A stretch of 64,000 nt of DNA from Planctomycetota bacterium (GTDB lineage: Bacteria; Planctomycetota; Planctomycetia; Pirellulales; Pirellulaceae), in the NCBI GenBank assembly GCA_026692865.1, contig JAPLNI010000028.1, forward strand, positions 124,001-188,000, in the 5' to 3' direction. Shown in pieces: positions 1 through 11,277 of the stretch. The notes under the pieces are model-generated. The model ran no database searches. It saw nothing but the letters and a program-made list of their open reading frames with translations, and had not been told where the DNA came from. A program made the translations under genes and the position numbers. Within the stretch, counting starts at the first letter, position 1. Each line of letters opens with the position of its first letter.

Positions 1-309
1 ATAAATCAGTCGCGACGAAATGCGTCGGAGGTGCTTTTCATAAGAATCGTCATTCGTGTGAAATAATCCTGTCTCCAATACCACGACATCGTAGCGTCCC
101 CAAAGGATTCGAAAGAGATGCCAGAAACGAATCACCTTTCGGATGGCTTGGCTGACTCGCCACCCAACAATCCGATAGTAGTCGTATCGTGCGGGATAGG
201 CGTGGAGGATAACGCATTGGTGTCCTCGTTTTCGCAATGCCTCAAAGAATGGAAGCCGAAATCCGATAGTCGGAACGCTAGTACCGCCGCTTAGATAACA
301 AACTTTCAT
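1..309 (-). CDS. Glycosyltransferase, N-terminal part (runs off the left edge)
   Basis: The start ATG is at 307-309 and the reading frame stays open to base 1, giving 103 residues of a truncated protein. It begins MKVCYLSGG, the Rossmann-type beta-strand and glycine turn expected at the donor-domain start of GT-B glycosyltransferases, followed by a helix with FFEALRKRGH and an amphipathic segment. Its ATG overlaps the TGA of the upstream glycosyltransferase gene (ATGA, 306-309), so the two are translationally coupled in one operon with the methyltransferase at 1462-2331. The family is inferred from the N-terminal pattern only. The catalytic C-terminal half is outside the window, so substrate and GT family cannot be assigned. 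Confidence 0.6.
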   Translation of the reverse strand, partial: MKVCYLSGGTSVPTIGFRLPFFEALRKRGHQCVILHAYPARYDYYRIVGWRVSQAIRKVIRFWHLFRILWGRYDVVVLETGLFHTNDDSYEKHLRRISSRLIY

Positions 310-1475
310 GACGTTCCAAAAGCAACTGAATTCCCATGATTAGACCCGTTCCTTGCCCATAGATCTTCGTAGCACTGCATCGTAATGCTGGCTGCCCTAT
401 CCCAAGAAAATCGACTCAGGTTTTTTTCAGCAGCCTGAATTGTTCGGGTCCTAATTTCAAGAACCAAAACACTCTTCACGGCATTGGCCAATTCGTTAGG
501 TGAGCTTGGGTTGAAGAAGATTGCTCCCTCCCCTGCAACCTCATGGAAGACGGGCGTATCGCTAATTACCGGAACTACTCCGAACGTCTGGGCTTCAAGA
601 ATAGGAATGCCAAAACCTTCAATCAAGCTTGGGAAGATAAAACACTTTGCCGATCGATAGTATACGCTCAATACATCATCGTTCACTTTACCTACATGGA
701 CAATTTTCTTGTCAGCGGCCATTGCTTTGATGAACGCACGCTCTGCACCATCAAAAGGTGGACCAACGACAACCAATCGCAAATCGCTCGGCCATGTAGG
801 AAGTGAAAGTGCTTCAACAACACAAGCAAAATTCTTATAGGCGTAGCGACCACCAACAAAGAGGCAAAAATCTTGACCTCTGACTGATTCATGCAATTCC
901 CCCTGCAATTCCGGCTGACCGGTATGAACTTGCTCGGTGGACAGCCGGCGCAAATGCTCGCCACCTAATGGCATGACGCGAACTTTTTCTTCCAGCGATG
1001 GAAAAAAGCGGCAGAGGTCCTCAGTGGAGGAATTTGAAATTGTCAGGATGCTATCCACGTCATTGAGCGACCTTAGTTTTCGTTCTCGCTGCTCCACGTA
1101 GGGTCCGATTGCATACTGCTTCTCGGCAATCATATCATAAACCGTAACAACCTTACGTGTTCCCCTTCGAGGATCTGTGCCGTAAAATGTCGAGTGCCAA
1201 ATCGCGTTTGGATATTTTGCTTGAAGCATTTGCTCCAGCGGCCAATTCAAGATCTTGAGAGGAATCTGCTTGCGTGAAATTGGGTTATAGCGTGGCCCGA
1301 TACGTCTAACCGAGACACCATGAGGCACAGGTTGGACTGGCTTCGTGGAAACTAGTAACGTGTACTTCACATCGCACATTGTCCGAGACATAACTTCAAA
1401 AAAGATTCGCCATATTCCAATTCGCGAGTTGTTTTCAAATGCGATTCCGTCAATCAAAACCTCAGGTTGTCCCAT
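306..1475 (-). CDS. Glycosyltransferase family 4-type (GT-B fold)
   Basis: A 389-residue enzyme expected to transfer a sugar from a nucleotide donor to a surface polysaccharide or lipid-linked intermediate in the cytoplasm. The C-terminal donor domain shows LFVGGRYAYKNF and the GT4 signature FPSLIEGFGIPILEA, with the two glutamates seven residues apart that contact the donor. The middle holds VVTVYDMI and SNSSTED, typical of the acceptor domain of this family. The frame is open up to an ATG at 1541, but I chose the ATG at 1475. That start gives MGQPEVLIDG, a normal GT-B first strand, follows an AGAGGA ribosome-binding site, and reduces the overlap with the upstream methyltransferase gene to 14 bases. 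The stop overlaps the next gene's ATG. The acceptor is unknown. Confidence 0.82.
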   Translation of the reverse strand: MGQPEVLIDGIAFENNSRIGIWRIFFEVMSRTMCDVKYTLLVSTKPVQPVPHGVSVRRIGPRYNPISRKQIPLKILNWPLEQMLQAKYPNAIWHSTFYGTDPRRGTRKVVTVYDMIAEKQYAIGPYVEQRERKLRSLNDVDSILTISNSSTEDLCRFFPSLEEKVRVMPLGGEHLRRLSTEQVHTGQPELQGELHESVRGQDFCLFVGGRYAYKNFACVVEALSLPTWPSDLRLVVVGPPFDGAERAFIKAMAADKKIVHVGKVNDDVLSVYYRSAKCFIFPSLIEGFGIPILEAQTFGVVPVISDTPVFHEVAGEGAIFFNPSSPNELANAVKSVLVLEIRTRTIQAAEKNLSRFSWDRAASITMQCYEDLWARNGSNHGNSVAFGTS

Positions 1476-2331
1476 AGTCGTCCTCTTTTTCTTTTGCTTC
1501 TCTCTCGAATCGAGCCATGACAGACCGGTAATCGTGTTCAATTAGACTTTGACGACTACCATGCTTCGTTCGATTGGAAACAAAACGACGACGAAAGCTT
1601 CTAACGATTCGCTCCGACAGTGAAAGCTGAAATGGGTCTTCAGGCAAAGGAACGCGACTAAACAAATGGTAACTGCTTCCATCCGTATAAAAATGCAAAC
1701 CCAGTTTTGTTGCGATGTAACGTAGCGATGCGACTGTGTAGAAGGAAACATGTTGGCCTGTTTCAGGCATGAAATACCACCATTCCGACGCATTGGAAAT
1801 CGGTTGGTCTGGTACGAGGATTGTTGAGAAAAAAACGTGATCCGCCAGATTGATTAGATTTTGCGTTACATCAAATGGATTGGTAAGGTGTTCGAAGACT
1901 TCCCAAGCGGTGATAACGTCGTATTGAACAATTGGGTCCAAGCCATCTTCGTTTGAATCCTCAATCGCTCCTTCAAATCCAACTGCGAAGATATTCGAGC
2001 AAAGCTTGTCGTAGTGAAGAAAGGGGTAGCCGGCATCTCGCATTAATCGTGTGAACAGTCCGTAGCCACCACCGAAATCGAGGAATCGTTCTTTCGGTGT
2101 TTTCAGCTTGTCGATCATTTTGATCGAAAGCTTGGAAACGGTAATATTGCGTTGAACCAGACCAATATCCGATGCTGTGATTGCGGTCGAATAGGCTTCA
2201 TCTAGCCAGTAGGGCAATTCAGTCTGGATAAAACCCGTTTGATCGCATCGAAAGTAGTCGACGGGGTACTTTCCAAGAATGTTAGCTTGAAACAAAAACG
2301 AGGTTGTCTCGCCAGTAATCAGACTTTTCAT
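1462..2331 (-). CDS. Class I SAM-dependent methyltransferase
   Basis: A 289-residue Rossmann-fold methyltransferase. Motif I (FLDFGGGYGLF) binds S-adenosylmethionine, and DVITAWEVFEHLTNP is the motif IV/post-motif pattern of the Methyltransf_23 type, often acting on small molecules or sugars. A roughly 80-residue N-terminal region precedes it and contains FRCDQTGFIQTELPYWL. In related sugar methyltransferases this part often carries paired cysteines, but here only one Cys is visible. It is first in a minus-strand run with two overlapping glycosyltransferase genes, so modification of a polysaccharide building block is the likely role (inference). The C-terminus is basic and then acidic, and overlaps the next gene by 14 bases. 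Confidence 0.8.
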   Translation of the reverse strand: MKSLITGETTSFLFQANILGKYPVDYFRCDQTGFIQTELPYWLDEAYSTAITASDIGLVQRNITVSKLSIKMIDKLKTPKERFLDFGGGYGLFTRLMRDAGYPFLHYDKLCSNIFAVGFEGAIEDSNEDGLDPIVQYDVITAWEVFEHLTNPFDVTQNLINLADHVFFSTILVPDQPISNASEWWYFMPETGQHVSFYTVASLRYIATKLGLHFYTDGSSYHLFSRVPLPEDPFQLSLSERIVRSFRRRFVSNRTKHGSRQSLIEHDYRSVMARFEREAKEKEDDYGTT

Positions 2332-2446
2332 AGCTCATCGTAAGCAAAGAAGTTTGAGTTGTTTAAAAGTAGCAGAAAACGGCTGTTTTTATGTCAATGG
2401 ATTGCTGCACAATTGTGGAAAAAGGCAACGTGATTCCAATAAACAA

Positions 2447-4510
2447 CTATTTCTTTGTTTGTTCTAGGATGATATCGCGAGTGACTTGCTTTATCTTTTC
2501 TTGACGTTCGGATAGGTCCTGCAACTGCTTGAGCAGCCCTTCGTCCTCGACACTTCCTTTGGCATCATCCTCTTTACCGGATTCCTTGGCCAAGCGTTCG
2601 GTGCGGGTGTTAATCCTGAGCTGGAGCGTTTTTATTAATCTTAACTCGGCAAGAGCGTCTACAAGTGGCTGTTCCTCCTCTTCGCCGCCTTGGCCACCTT
2701 GCTGCTTCTGGTTGGATTCTTTCTTTTTCTTCTTTTCTTCCATCTTGCGTTGCGTTTCGGTGAGCGATTCAATCATCTCTTCCAGCGATCGAATAATCTC
2801 GCTTTGCAGTCCGATACACGAATCATCTATTCGCGATCCTGCGAAGTACTCGATAACGAGAGCAACGTCGCGATTGACTTGTTCAACGGCTTCTGGAAAG
2901 GCCAAGCTTGATCCTTCGTCTTGCAAGAGCAGCAATGCCTTTTGGCCTTCCATTTGTACTTTGCGTTCCTCAATTGCCAGCTTGGAGCACTGGATCTCGA
3001 AAGTTCGATCTTCGTTAGATCTCGGTGTATCGCGAGTTGATTTCGATTGATCGGCAACTCGAGTTTGCATTTGTAGCATTCGTCGGAGCCGTGACTCTAA
3101 ATCGGCCAGAGATCTTTCTACTTCTTCTTCACGCAACTGGCGAAGAATTCGTTCCAGTTCTTCTGCTGCAATTCGCAACTCTTCCTCGGCGGCTTGCTGT
3201 TCCAGCGTTGCAGACTCGCGTTCATCATTCTTAAGCTCCTCTTGAGCCTGTTGCATTTTCTTCTGTGCTTGCTGCAATCGCTTACGAGCCGCTTCCTCAC
3301 GCGTTAGTGGTTTTTCCGGCTTTGATTTTTTCGATTCGGAATCTTGAGCTTCGGCGTCTCCAGACTGGGGCTTTCCAGATTGGGCATCCTTCGGGTCTTC
3401 TTGTTGCTTGCTTGGTTGTTTGTCGCTTGGTTTGCCTTCGGAGTCTTGCTGAGATTCACTAGGTGACTTCATGTCGCTCTTTTTTTCCGATTGCTTTGAT
3501 TCGCTCTCCTTGGGTCCATTCTCAGATTTCTTGTCAGACTTGTTATCGGATTTATTATCTGGTGATTCTTCCTTCATTTTGTCAGACGACTTATCTGCTT
3601 TCGGGTCGGAATCTTTTTTCTGATCTGCGTCTTTTTTGTTGTCCGCATTCTTAGAGGCATTCTTTTCATCTGCGTTTTTTTTGTCAGAGTCACTCATACC
3701 AGCGTCACTCTTATCAGAGTCCTTTTTATCAGCCTCTTTTTTATCGGCGTCTTTGGTCGATTCTTCTTTGGAATCATTATTGTCGGAGAGGGACTTGTCT
3801 TCTGGTGTGAGTCCTTTTTCGGTGGTCTCGGCTTGTTTTCGGATGTCTTCTTGGTCGCGTTGTGCAGATTGAGCGTCTTGGCCTCCCTCGGTTCGACCAC
3901 GCAAGGAGCGTTGCAGTCGTTCAATTCGTTGAATGTCTTTAATGAGTGCTTCGATACGTTCGCGATCGTCACGAATTCTTGATTGCCGGTTTTCGCTTTG
4001 AAGCAATTCTAAAAGCTTAGTGAGACCGTCTTTGGTAGATTCTTGTTCTTTGATCGCTTGGCTGTACTGACCTTTTGCAAGTAAATCTGCAGCGGACTGT
4101 AGCCGCTGAAGTGTTGAGAGTTGTTTGCTGAGCTGGGCGGCTTGTTGAAGCAGGCTTGCTCGAGTGGGATTCGATGCTGCTTCCAGTTCGGACATGCGTA
4201 TGAACAGTTCTTCCAGCTTCGAAAACCGATCTGCAAGGACTCGTTGTTCCTGATCGAGCGCCTTTACCTCGGCGGCAGATGGCGTTGCGACCGCGTCAGA
4301 CATGCTAGGCTTTTTATCTTGCTCTTGGCCGAAGCAAACTGCAGAAGCGAGCGACAGAGACAAAGCAAAGACGAATGCCGTTGCAAGGACTGCCTGTCCA
4401 AGTAGTCTTTGTGGCAGTCTTTGTGTCTGCCGCGTTAAATCGGCCCGTTGGTAGAAACTGGAAGCCATCACGTTTTTCGCGTCGCTCTTCTTGTGGTATT
4501 GGAGATGCAT
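2447..4510 (-). CDS. Exported coiled-coil protein with a long Lys/Asp/Ser-rich low-complexity region
   Basis: A 687-residue protein. Residues about 36-60 form a hydrophobic signal or anchor segment (AVLATAFVFALSLSLASA), so most of the chain should be outside the cytoplasmic membrane. Residues about 70-215 are heptad-like and rich in Gln, Leu, Glu and Arg, suggesting a coiled coil. About 230-400 is almost entirely Lys, Asp, Ser, Glu and Asn in short imperfect repeats (DKKDSDKSD and variants), and 400-687 returns to Glu/Gln/Arg-rich helices. No enzymatic motif was seen. The next gene upstream (4642-7035) also ends in a charged helical tail, and the pair is probably one transcription unit with a 131-bp gap. 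The start could also be Met15. I do not know the function. Confidence 0.75.
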   Translation of the reverse strand: MHLQYHKKSDAKNVMASSFYQRADLTRQTQRLPQRLLGQAVLATAFVFALSLSLASAVCFGQEQDKKPSMSDAVATPSAAEVKALDQEQRVLADRFSKLEELFIRMSELEAASNPTRASLLQQAAQLSKQLSTLQRLQSAADLLAKGQYSQAIKEQESTKDGLTKLLELLQSENRQSRIRDDRERIEALIKDIQRIERLQRSLRGRTEGGQDAQSAQRDQEDIRKQAETTEKGLTPEDKSLSDNNDSKEESTKDADKKEADKKDSDKSDAGMSDSDKKNADEKNASKNADNKKDADQKKDSDPKADKSSDKMKEESPDNKSDNKSDKKSENGPKESESKQSEKKSDMKSPSESQQDSEGKPSDKQPSKQQEDPKDAQSGKPQSGDAEAQDSESKKSKPEKPLTREEAARKRLQQAQKKMQQAQEELKNDERESATLEQQAAEEELRIAAEELERILRQLREEEVERSLADLESRLRRMLQMQTRVADQSKSTRDTPRSNEDRTFEIQCSKLAIEERKVQMEGQKALLLLQDEGSSLAFPEAVEQVNRDVALVIEYFAGSRIDDSCIGLQSEIIRSLEEMIESLTETQRKMEEKKKKKESNQKQQGGQGGEEEEQPLVDALAELRLIKTLQLRINTRTERLAKESGKEDDAKGSVEDEGLLKQLQDLSERQEKIKQVTRDIILEQTKK

Positions 4511-4641
4511 TTTTACCTCGAGCTTGGGACGGCTAAGTTGGATCGGGATATTGACGGAGGCGAGTCAGTTTTGAGACTTGCGGAACTTTGGTATCTCTGA
4601 GAGAAACCGCGGCTAGTTATCGATCATTCAAACGCTGTTAG

Positions 4642-7035
4642 TTATTGGTTAAATAGATCTAGTACTTTTTTCTTCTGCTCTTGTTTGGTTTGATCGATGA
4701 TCTTCCCTTGATCGTCGATCATTCCTCGAACCATATCTACTAGCTCGTTAAAGTCTTGGATGTCTGCCATGTCGTTCAAGATTGCCTCAAGGGACGTGAT
4801 GCATTCTCGAAGTGATTGGATCGCAATGGGTGTCGTTTCAGAAGTTACTTTTTGGTTCGTAAAATCTAATTCCATCTGAGTCATCTCGCCACGCAGTCTT
4901 GCAAGCGGCCCATCGACAACGGCGAGCATTGGTTTGCGTACGCGGTCTTCCAATCGGACTTGTCGGTCTCGGCTATCGACACGATTGTTGATCAGTTCCT
5001 TTCTGATCATACCGATCTCTTGCGCCACTCCAACCAATTCAGCCGATGACTTATCGCTTTGGCTGATGGACTGCTGCACGCGAAGCACTTGAAGCTTGGC
5101 AACGGATTCGGCTGGCGTGGATTGCGTTTCGTTAGTGGCAGAGTCCGTGTTCTCGGCTTGGTCCGTTTTTTCATTAATCTGTGTTTCATTAATCTGTGAG
5201 GTGCCGGTCGTCTGGACTTTCGTGAGCAACTCATTCAACTGAGTGAGTTCCGAAACCACTAATTCCAATCGACTTCGCATTGCGAGTTCACGACGCTCGA
5301 GCAGGATAAGAAGTTGGTCGGGAGTAACGACCCCTAGTTGAATCGGGCTCGCGCGACCGCTTCGTGCTCCAGTTTTATCGTTGCCGCCGAAATCGCAGAA
5401 GTCATTTGCGACTAGTGTCAGAGCGATAGATTGGCCGGGTGCGACATCGATTACTTTGTTGCTCTTGAGTTCGCGAAGGTCGATCGATTGCTTGGCCTTA
5501 CCGTCATTGGTAAGCGCGACAGGAAAGTTATTCGGAGCGGATTCGTTAAGTACCATTTCAATCCAAGATGAATCAACATCGTGATCGTCTTGGACCGAGC
5601 CCTCAAATGGCAGGATGGCTTGATCGGTGACTGCTGTGCCGATTCCGTCCAGGGCGAGATCGACTTGTGGGACTTCATCTGGGAGCATCCCGAGAGCGAA
5701 CTGCTGTACGCGAGTCGCACAATGACCATCTGCATCCCATACACGAAATTCGATCCCCCAAGGTTCTCGAATTTCTTCAAGTCCCAATTCAAATCGATTG
5801 TCCTTTCCTAACGCGGTCCAATCGGTTGTCTTTGCGACACCATCAGCCGATTGAGTCGTCACGCGACACTCGCAACGTTCGAGAGGAACATTGGCTTCAC
5901 CGATCAGAGTGACACGCGTTCCCTCGGGCAGACGAAGGCCGCTTCGATAGTCAACCGTTTCATCGATCCAAGTGCTGGTCGAACGACGCCGAAGATAGCC
6001 AGGGTAAGCAAGTGCGAGTCGGAGCTTTACAATTTGAGGAGCGTCTTTCACAAAAACTCGCAAGCCGTTGATTCTTGCATCACCGCCTTGAAGACTAAAA
6101 GCGAGATCTTGATCGATCGCGTCTAACGGTGAACCTTCCAGCAAGAACGGTTGCCGGCTTTCCGACAAGGAGACTGGGAGCTTACGTAAGCTCGCGCGAC
6201 CCTGGCGATTATCACTTCCGCGATAGTTCATCATGCACGAGGCCGGAACAAGCTCTGCGTTGAGGTCTGCTGAAACAAGTAACCGAGCTGTTTGTCCTCG
6301 AGGAATAGATACGGCTCCGTCTTCAAAGTTGCGTTTGTAACGAACCGGTGCAAGGTCGCTTGCGAACCGTGGGATATCCATCTCAAGCCCATCGACTTGA
6401 ATCGACGCCAATCGCGGCCATGCCTTGTTGGACAGCGCGAACAGTCGCTGCGACCAATGCCAAGTCCAGCTTGGTTGCCAGGCAGCAAATAAAAAACTCA
6501 CCGCCAGCAACACTCCCAGCCCAGCCGCTTGCCACTGCAGCGGCGTCCATCGAAGCACCTCTTTGACATCGACTTGCTCCAGCGCTTCAATCGCTTGCTG
6601 GCGGGTTTGAAGCATCAGTTGCGGATCGTGCGGCTGTTGGATGTTCAAATCGATTAGATTCTTATCTTGCGATTGAACGGTCGTTATCAGCGAGCTTTGA
6701 AACTGAGGGAACTTCCTCTCCAAAAGCAAAGCAAGAGTCGAATCATTCCAAGCGACTTTCCATTTCTGCCAGCCTAACCGAACCAGCAAGTAGCCACCTC
6801 CGCCAAGCATCATCAGCAGGATCGCAACTCGAGCCCAACGCGGGGACTCGCTCGCTCCAAGCATTACGGGCAAGTAATCCAAAAAGCCGGTAACCCAAAA
6901 CGCCGCGATAAAGCAGATCAAAGTCACGACGCTCGCCTGCGTCAAAACGTAACTACGAATCATGTGCCGCAACTGGTCAAGCGTTGTACCAATGCGACTA
7001 GCCGACTCGTGTTCGTTGACTGGCAAGGCACTCAT
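4642..7035 (-). CDS. DUF4175-like membrane-anchored protein
   Basis: A 797-residue protein with hydrophobic segments near residues 35-55 (VVTLICFIAAFWVTGF), 68-90 (VAILLMMLGGGGYLLV) and 170-188 (GLGVLLAVSFLFAAW). A large beta-rich, probably periplasmic region follows, then a Gln/Glu/Lys-rich helical C-terminus (about 575-797). The N-terminal helix pair, the LLERKFPQFQSSLITTV segment and the overall layout resemble DUF4175 proteins, which in planctomycetes often lie near MoxR/DUF58/von Willebrand genes. Those partners are absent here, and only the coiled-coil gene at 2447-4510 is adjacent. Function is unknown. The family call is from recall of layout, not a search. Confidence 0.7.
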   Translation of the reverse strand: MSALPVNEHESASRIGTTLDQLRHMIRSYVLTQASVVTLICFIAAFWVTGFLDYLPVMLGASESPRWARVAILLMMLGGGGYLLVRLGWQKWKVAWNDSTLALLLERKFPQFQSSLITTVQSQDKNLIDLNIQQPHDPQLMLQTRQQAIEALEQVDVKEVLRWTPLQWQAAGLGVLLAVSFLFAAWQPSWTWHWSQRLFALSNKAWPRLASIQVDGLEMDIPRFASDLAPVRYKRNFEDGAVSIPRGQTARLLVSADLNAELVPASCMMNYRGSDNRQGRASLRKLPVSLSESRQPFLLEGSPLDAIDQDLAFSLQGGDARINGLRVFVKDAPQIVKLRLALAYPGYLRRRSTSTWIDETVDYRSGLRLPEGTRVTLIGEANVPLERCECRVTTQSADGVAKTTDWTALGKDNRFELGLEEIREPWGIEFRVWDADGHCATRVQQFALGMLPDEVPQVDLALDGIGTAVTDQAILPFEGSVQDDHDVDSSWIEMVLNESAPNNFPVALTNDGKAKQSIDLRELKSNKVIDVAPGQSIALTLVANDFCDFGGNDKTGARSGRASPIQLGVVTPDQLLILLERRELAMRSRLELVVSELTQLNELLTKVQTTGTSQINETQINEKTDQAENTDSATNETQSTPAESVAKLQVLRVQQSISQSDKSSAELVGVAQEIGMIRKELINNRVDSRDRQVRLEDRVRKPMLAVVDGPLARLRGEMTQMELDFTNQKVTSETTPIAIQSLRECITSLEAILNDMADIQDFNELVDMVRGMIDDQGKIIDQTKQEQKKKVLDLFNQ

Positions 7036-9162
<2,127 letters not shown>

Positions 9163-9185
9163 ACCTAAGCGGGAAAAGAAAATCT

Positions 9186-10223
9186 ATGATTCCGTCAGTC
9201 GTATTGGAATCAATTCCGCTTTCTCAACGGACTTGCGTTATCGACGCATTAAGTCCCCAGAAATTCAATTTCAAAGCGGTCTCCGGTGGTTTCAGCCGCA
9301 ATCGAGTTTGGCATTTGCGCCTCGCTGATCCTCCATACGAACCCCAGTACGCCATACACTTTTGGAACGACCATACGTACTCGCTCCAACAATTGAAAGA
9401 CATTTTTAGCTTTCAGAAAATACTCAAGGACAATCAAACGGTTGTTCCCGAACCGAAGCGATGGTTGAATAACGAGTTCGTTATCTCAGGTGAAGGTGGC
9501 TTTTGGACCATCGAAGAGTGGCTGCCTGGCGAATCGCTTGACGGCATCGAAGCGGTCTCAGATGAATTACTTGATCAAGTTGTTGCATGTATATCCGCAT
9601 TGCATCGGGCCGGTCGCGAAATCGGAGTCACGACTCGGAGATCCATAGGAATCCAAGAAAGAATTGACAGAGTAGAGCGACTGAAATCGAAAGTCGCAGA
9701 TCATACGCCCGGGGACTTGATGCAGTACTTCTTTGACACACCCAATATTGAATCGATCAAGATAGGATTCGAGACGGCCTATCGTTTGGTGCGAGACCAA
9801 GCAAGTACTTGGGTGCGTCTGTTGAACTTGATCCAAGATCTTCCACCTGAATGTCATTGGGTGATGAGAGACTTATGGCGAGAAAATATTCTGATAGCGC
9901 ACGGACGCATTTCAGGAATCATCGACTTTGGCGCTTCGAGAATCGATTGGCCAATTCTCGAGTTGGTGCGTTGTGCTTCAAGTTTCTTATTGCCCAACGA
10001 TCCGCGATGGCAATCTTTTCTCGACAGCTATGCGTTGAACTTACCAACTAAAGAATCGGTGAGTTTGGAGTTGGTGCTACAACTCGATCAAGTCGCTACG
10101 GCACTATCGTTAGCATACTGGTATGAGCAGTTAAAGAACGCGAAAACCGATCCTGACATGCAACTTAAACCTCAAGCATGGTCCCGAATCGACGAGCTAT
10201 CCATTCGGATCCGAAGTTTTTAG
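9186..10223 (+). CDS. Phosphotransferase of the aminoglycoside/homoserine kinase-like (APH) family
   Basis: A 345-residue kinase-fold protein. The N-lobe carries the glycine-rich start (VSGGFSRNRVWHL) and the C-lobe carries MRDLWRENILI followed by GIIDFGAS. In the APH family these are the catalytic loop HxDxxxxN and the metal-binding DxD/DFG. The catalytic Asp and Asn are kept, but the usual His is replaced by Arg. The phosphate acceptor cannot be read from sequence. Homologues include fructosamine, choline, homoserine and antibiotic kinases, so a resistance role should not be assumed. It follows pyrG by 23 bases and is probably co-transcribed with it. Confidence 0.75.
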   Translation: MIPSVVLESIPLSQRTCVIDALSPQKFNFKAVSGGFSRNRVWHLRLADPPYEPQYAIHFWNDHTYSLQQLKDIFSFQKILKDNQTVVPEPKRWLNNEFVISGEGGFWTIEEWLPGESLDGIEAVSDELLDQVVACISALHRAGREIGVTTRRSIGIQERIDRVERLKSKVADHTPGDLMQYFFDTPNIESIKIGFETAYRLVRDQASTWVRLLNLIQDLPPECHWVMRDLWRENILIAHGRISGIIDFGASRIDWPILELVRCASSFLLPNDPRWQSFLDSYALNLPTKESVSLELVLQLDQVATALSLAYWYEQLKNAKTDPDMQLKPQAWSRIDELSIRIRSF

Positions 10224-10334
10224 CCAATCTATTCTCGAGAACTATCGTCTTGGCAAAACAACGCGAACGTTTAGTTCGCTGTGTAGCAGATCAGCTTCCA
10301 ACTACGGCTTGCCCATAAAGGCGATGTAATCTTT

Positions 10335-10440
10335 TGCCCGCCAATGGCGCTAATGATCGCGGATAAATGCGGGCAAGAATTGGTTATGGACTTGTCCTAA
10401 CCCCCAATCTATTCGCGAAGATCCGCGCTATTCGCGGGCA
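10335..10440 (+). repeat. MITE-like intergenic repeat, copy A
   Basis: A 106-base element bounded by TGCCCGCcAAT at 10335 and ATTCGCGGGCA ending at 10440 (terminal inverted repeats, one mismatch in the left end). Inside are CGCTAATGATCGCGGATAAATG, shared with the other copies, and a central segment including TTATGGACTTGTCC. The surrounding gap 10224-10669 holds no other gene or signal I can support. Confidence 0.85.
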
Positions 10441-10669
10441 AAGGAAGCACCAGAAGACACAGCCAAGCCAATAGCCAGCAAGGCTGCCGCATTGGCACTT
10501 CGCAGGTGTCCACAGCGGGTGACACTTAACAAAAAAATTGCGTTCTACCCACGAAACGCGTCCATTACGTCCCACTTATTCGCTATTGCGTTCACGGCAC
10601 AAGCTTTAGAAACTTCGCTGATTATCAGGTCACCCCAGTTCGCTGGTCCCACCACAGGAATTCAAGAAG

Positions 10670-11095
10670 ATGCCCCAAACCAATTCTCGGTCCCGTTCTG
10701 CGAGACTCTCGACAGACGACGCCAAACCTGCTCGTCGAGTCAAACGCAAATCATCACGATCCAAACGCCCCAAAGGCATAGCGGGATACTGGGTCGAGAT
10801 CGGTATGCTCGTTTTGGTTGCAGCGTTTTTGTGTCCGGTGGTCCTGTACAATCTGGTAAATCGAATCCCAGCCAGTGGCCCCTCCGCTGGTGAAGCTGCG
10901 TCCCTTGGCAACACCTTGCCAAAGAACGCAACCCTAACCCCCACAGAATCGTTCTTCACTAAATCCAACGCGAAATCCAGTACCGCCGGAACTCAAATCG
11001 CCCCCCTGAGCGCCCAACGATCAGAATCCAATGTTTTAAGCCGATTCAACACGCAAGAAGTCTTACCCCCAGAACGACAAAGCAAACTCCGCTAA
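10670..11095 (+). CDS. Small hypothetical protein with one transmembrane helix
   Basis: A 141-residue protein not recognised as a known family. The first 40 residues are strongly basic (RRVKRKSSRSKRPKG). One hydrophobic helix follows at about 43-63 (EIGMLVLVAAFLCPVVLYNL), then a hydrophilic Ser/Thr/Pro-rich tail of about 75 residues. The positive-inside rule puts the basic N-terminus in the cytoplasm and the tail outside. Competing frames on the opposite strand overlap it, but this one has the more protein-like composition and membrane topology. Moderately sure it is a gene. Confidence 0.55.
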   Translation: MPQTNSRSRSARLSTDDAKPARRVKRKSSRSKRPKGIAGYWVEIGMLVLVAAFLCPVVLYNLVNRIPASGPSAGEAASLGNTLPKNATLTPTESFFTKSNAKSSTAGTQIAPLSAQRSESNVLSRFNTQEVLPPERQSKLR

Positions 11096-11277
11096 GCAAG
11101 CACGTGCACGAGAGGGAACAAAGAACGAATACAAAGGTCAGTATAAAGGTCGTGGCTAAACTCATATAACTCGACATGTTTATTCCCCATTCCCGCGCGA
11201 TATCCTCGTCTTATGTCGGTCACTTGATTGACGGCATGAATCCTTAACGGAATGACAATGGACATTCGATCAGCAAC

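Noticed and set aside
2529-3050. 173-codon plus-strand frame opposite the coiled-coil gene
   Set aside because: Extreme Ser composition arises from antisense of Glu/Lys codons. No ribosome-binding site or motif was seen.
9186-10223. Antibiotic resistance gene (aminoglycoside phosphotransferase)
   Set aside because: The fold is shared by many metabolic kinases, the catalytic His is replaced, and the context is nucleotide metabolism.
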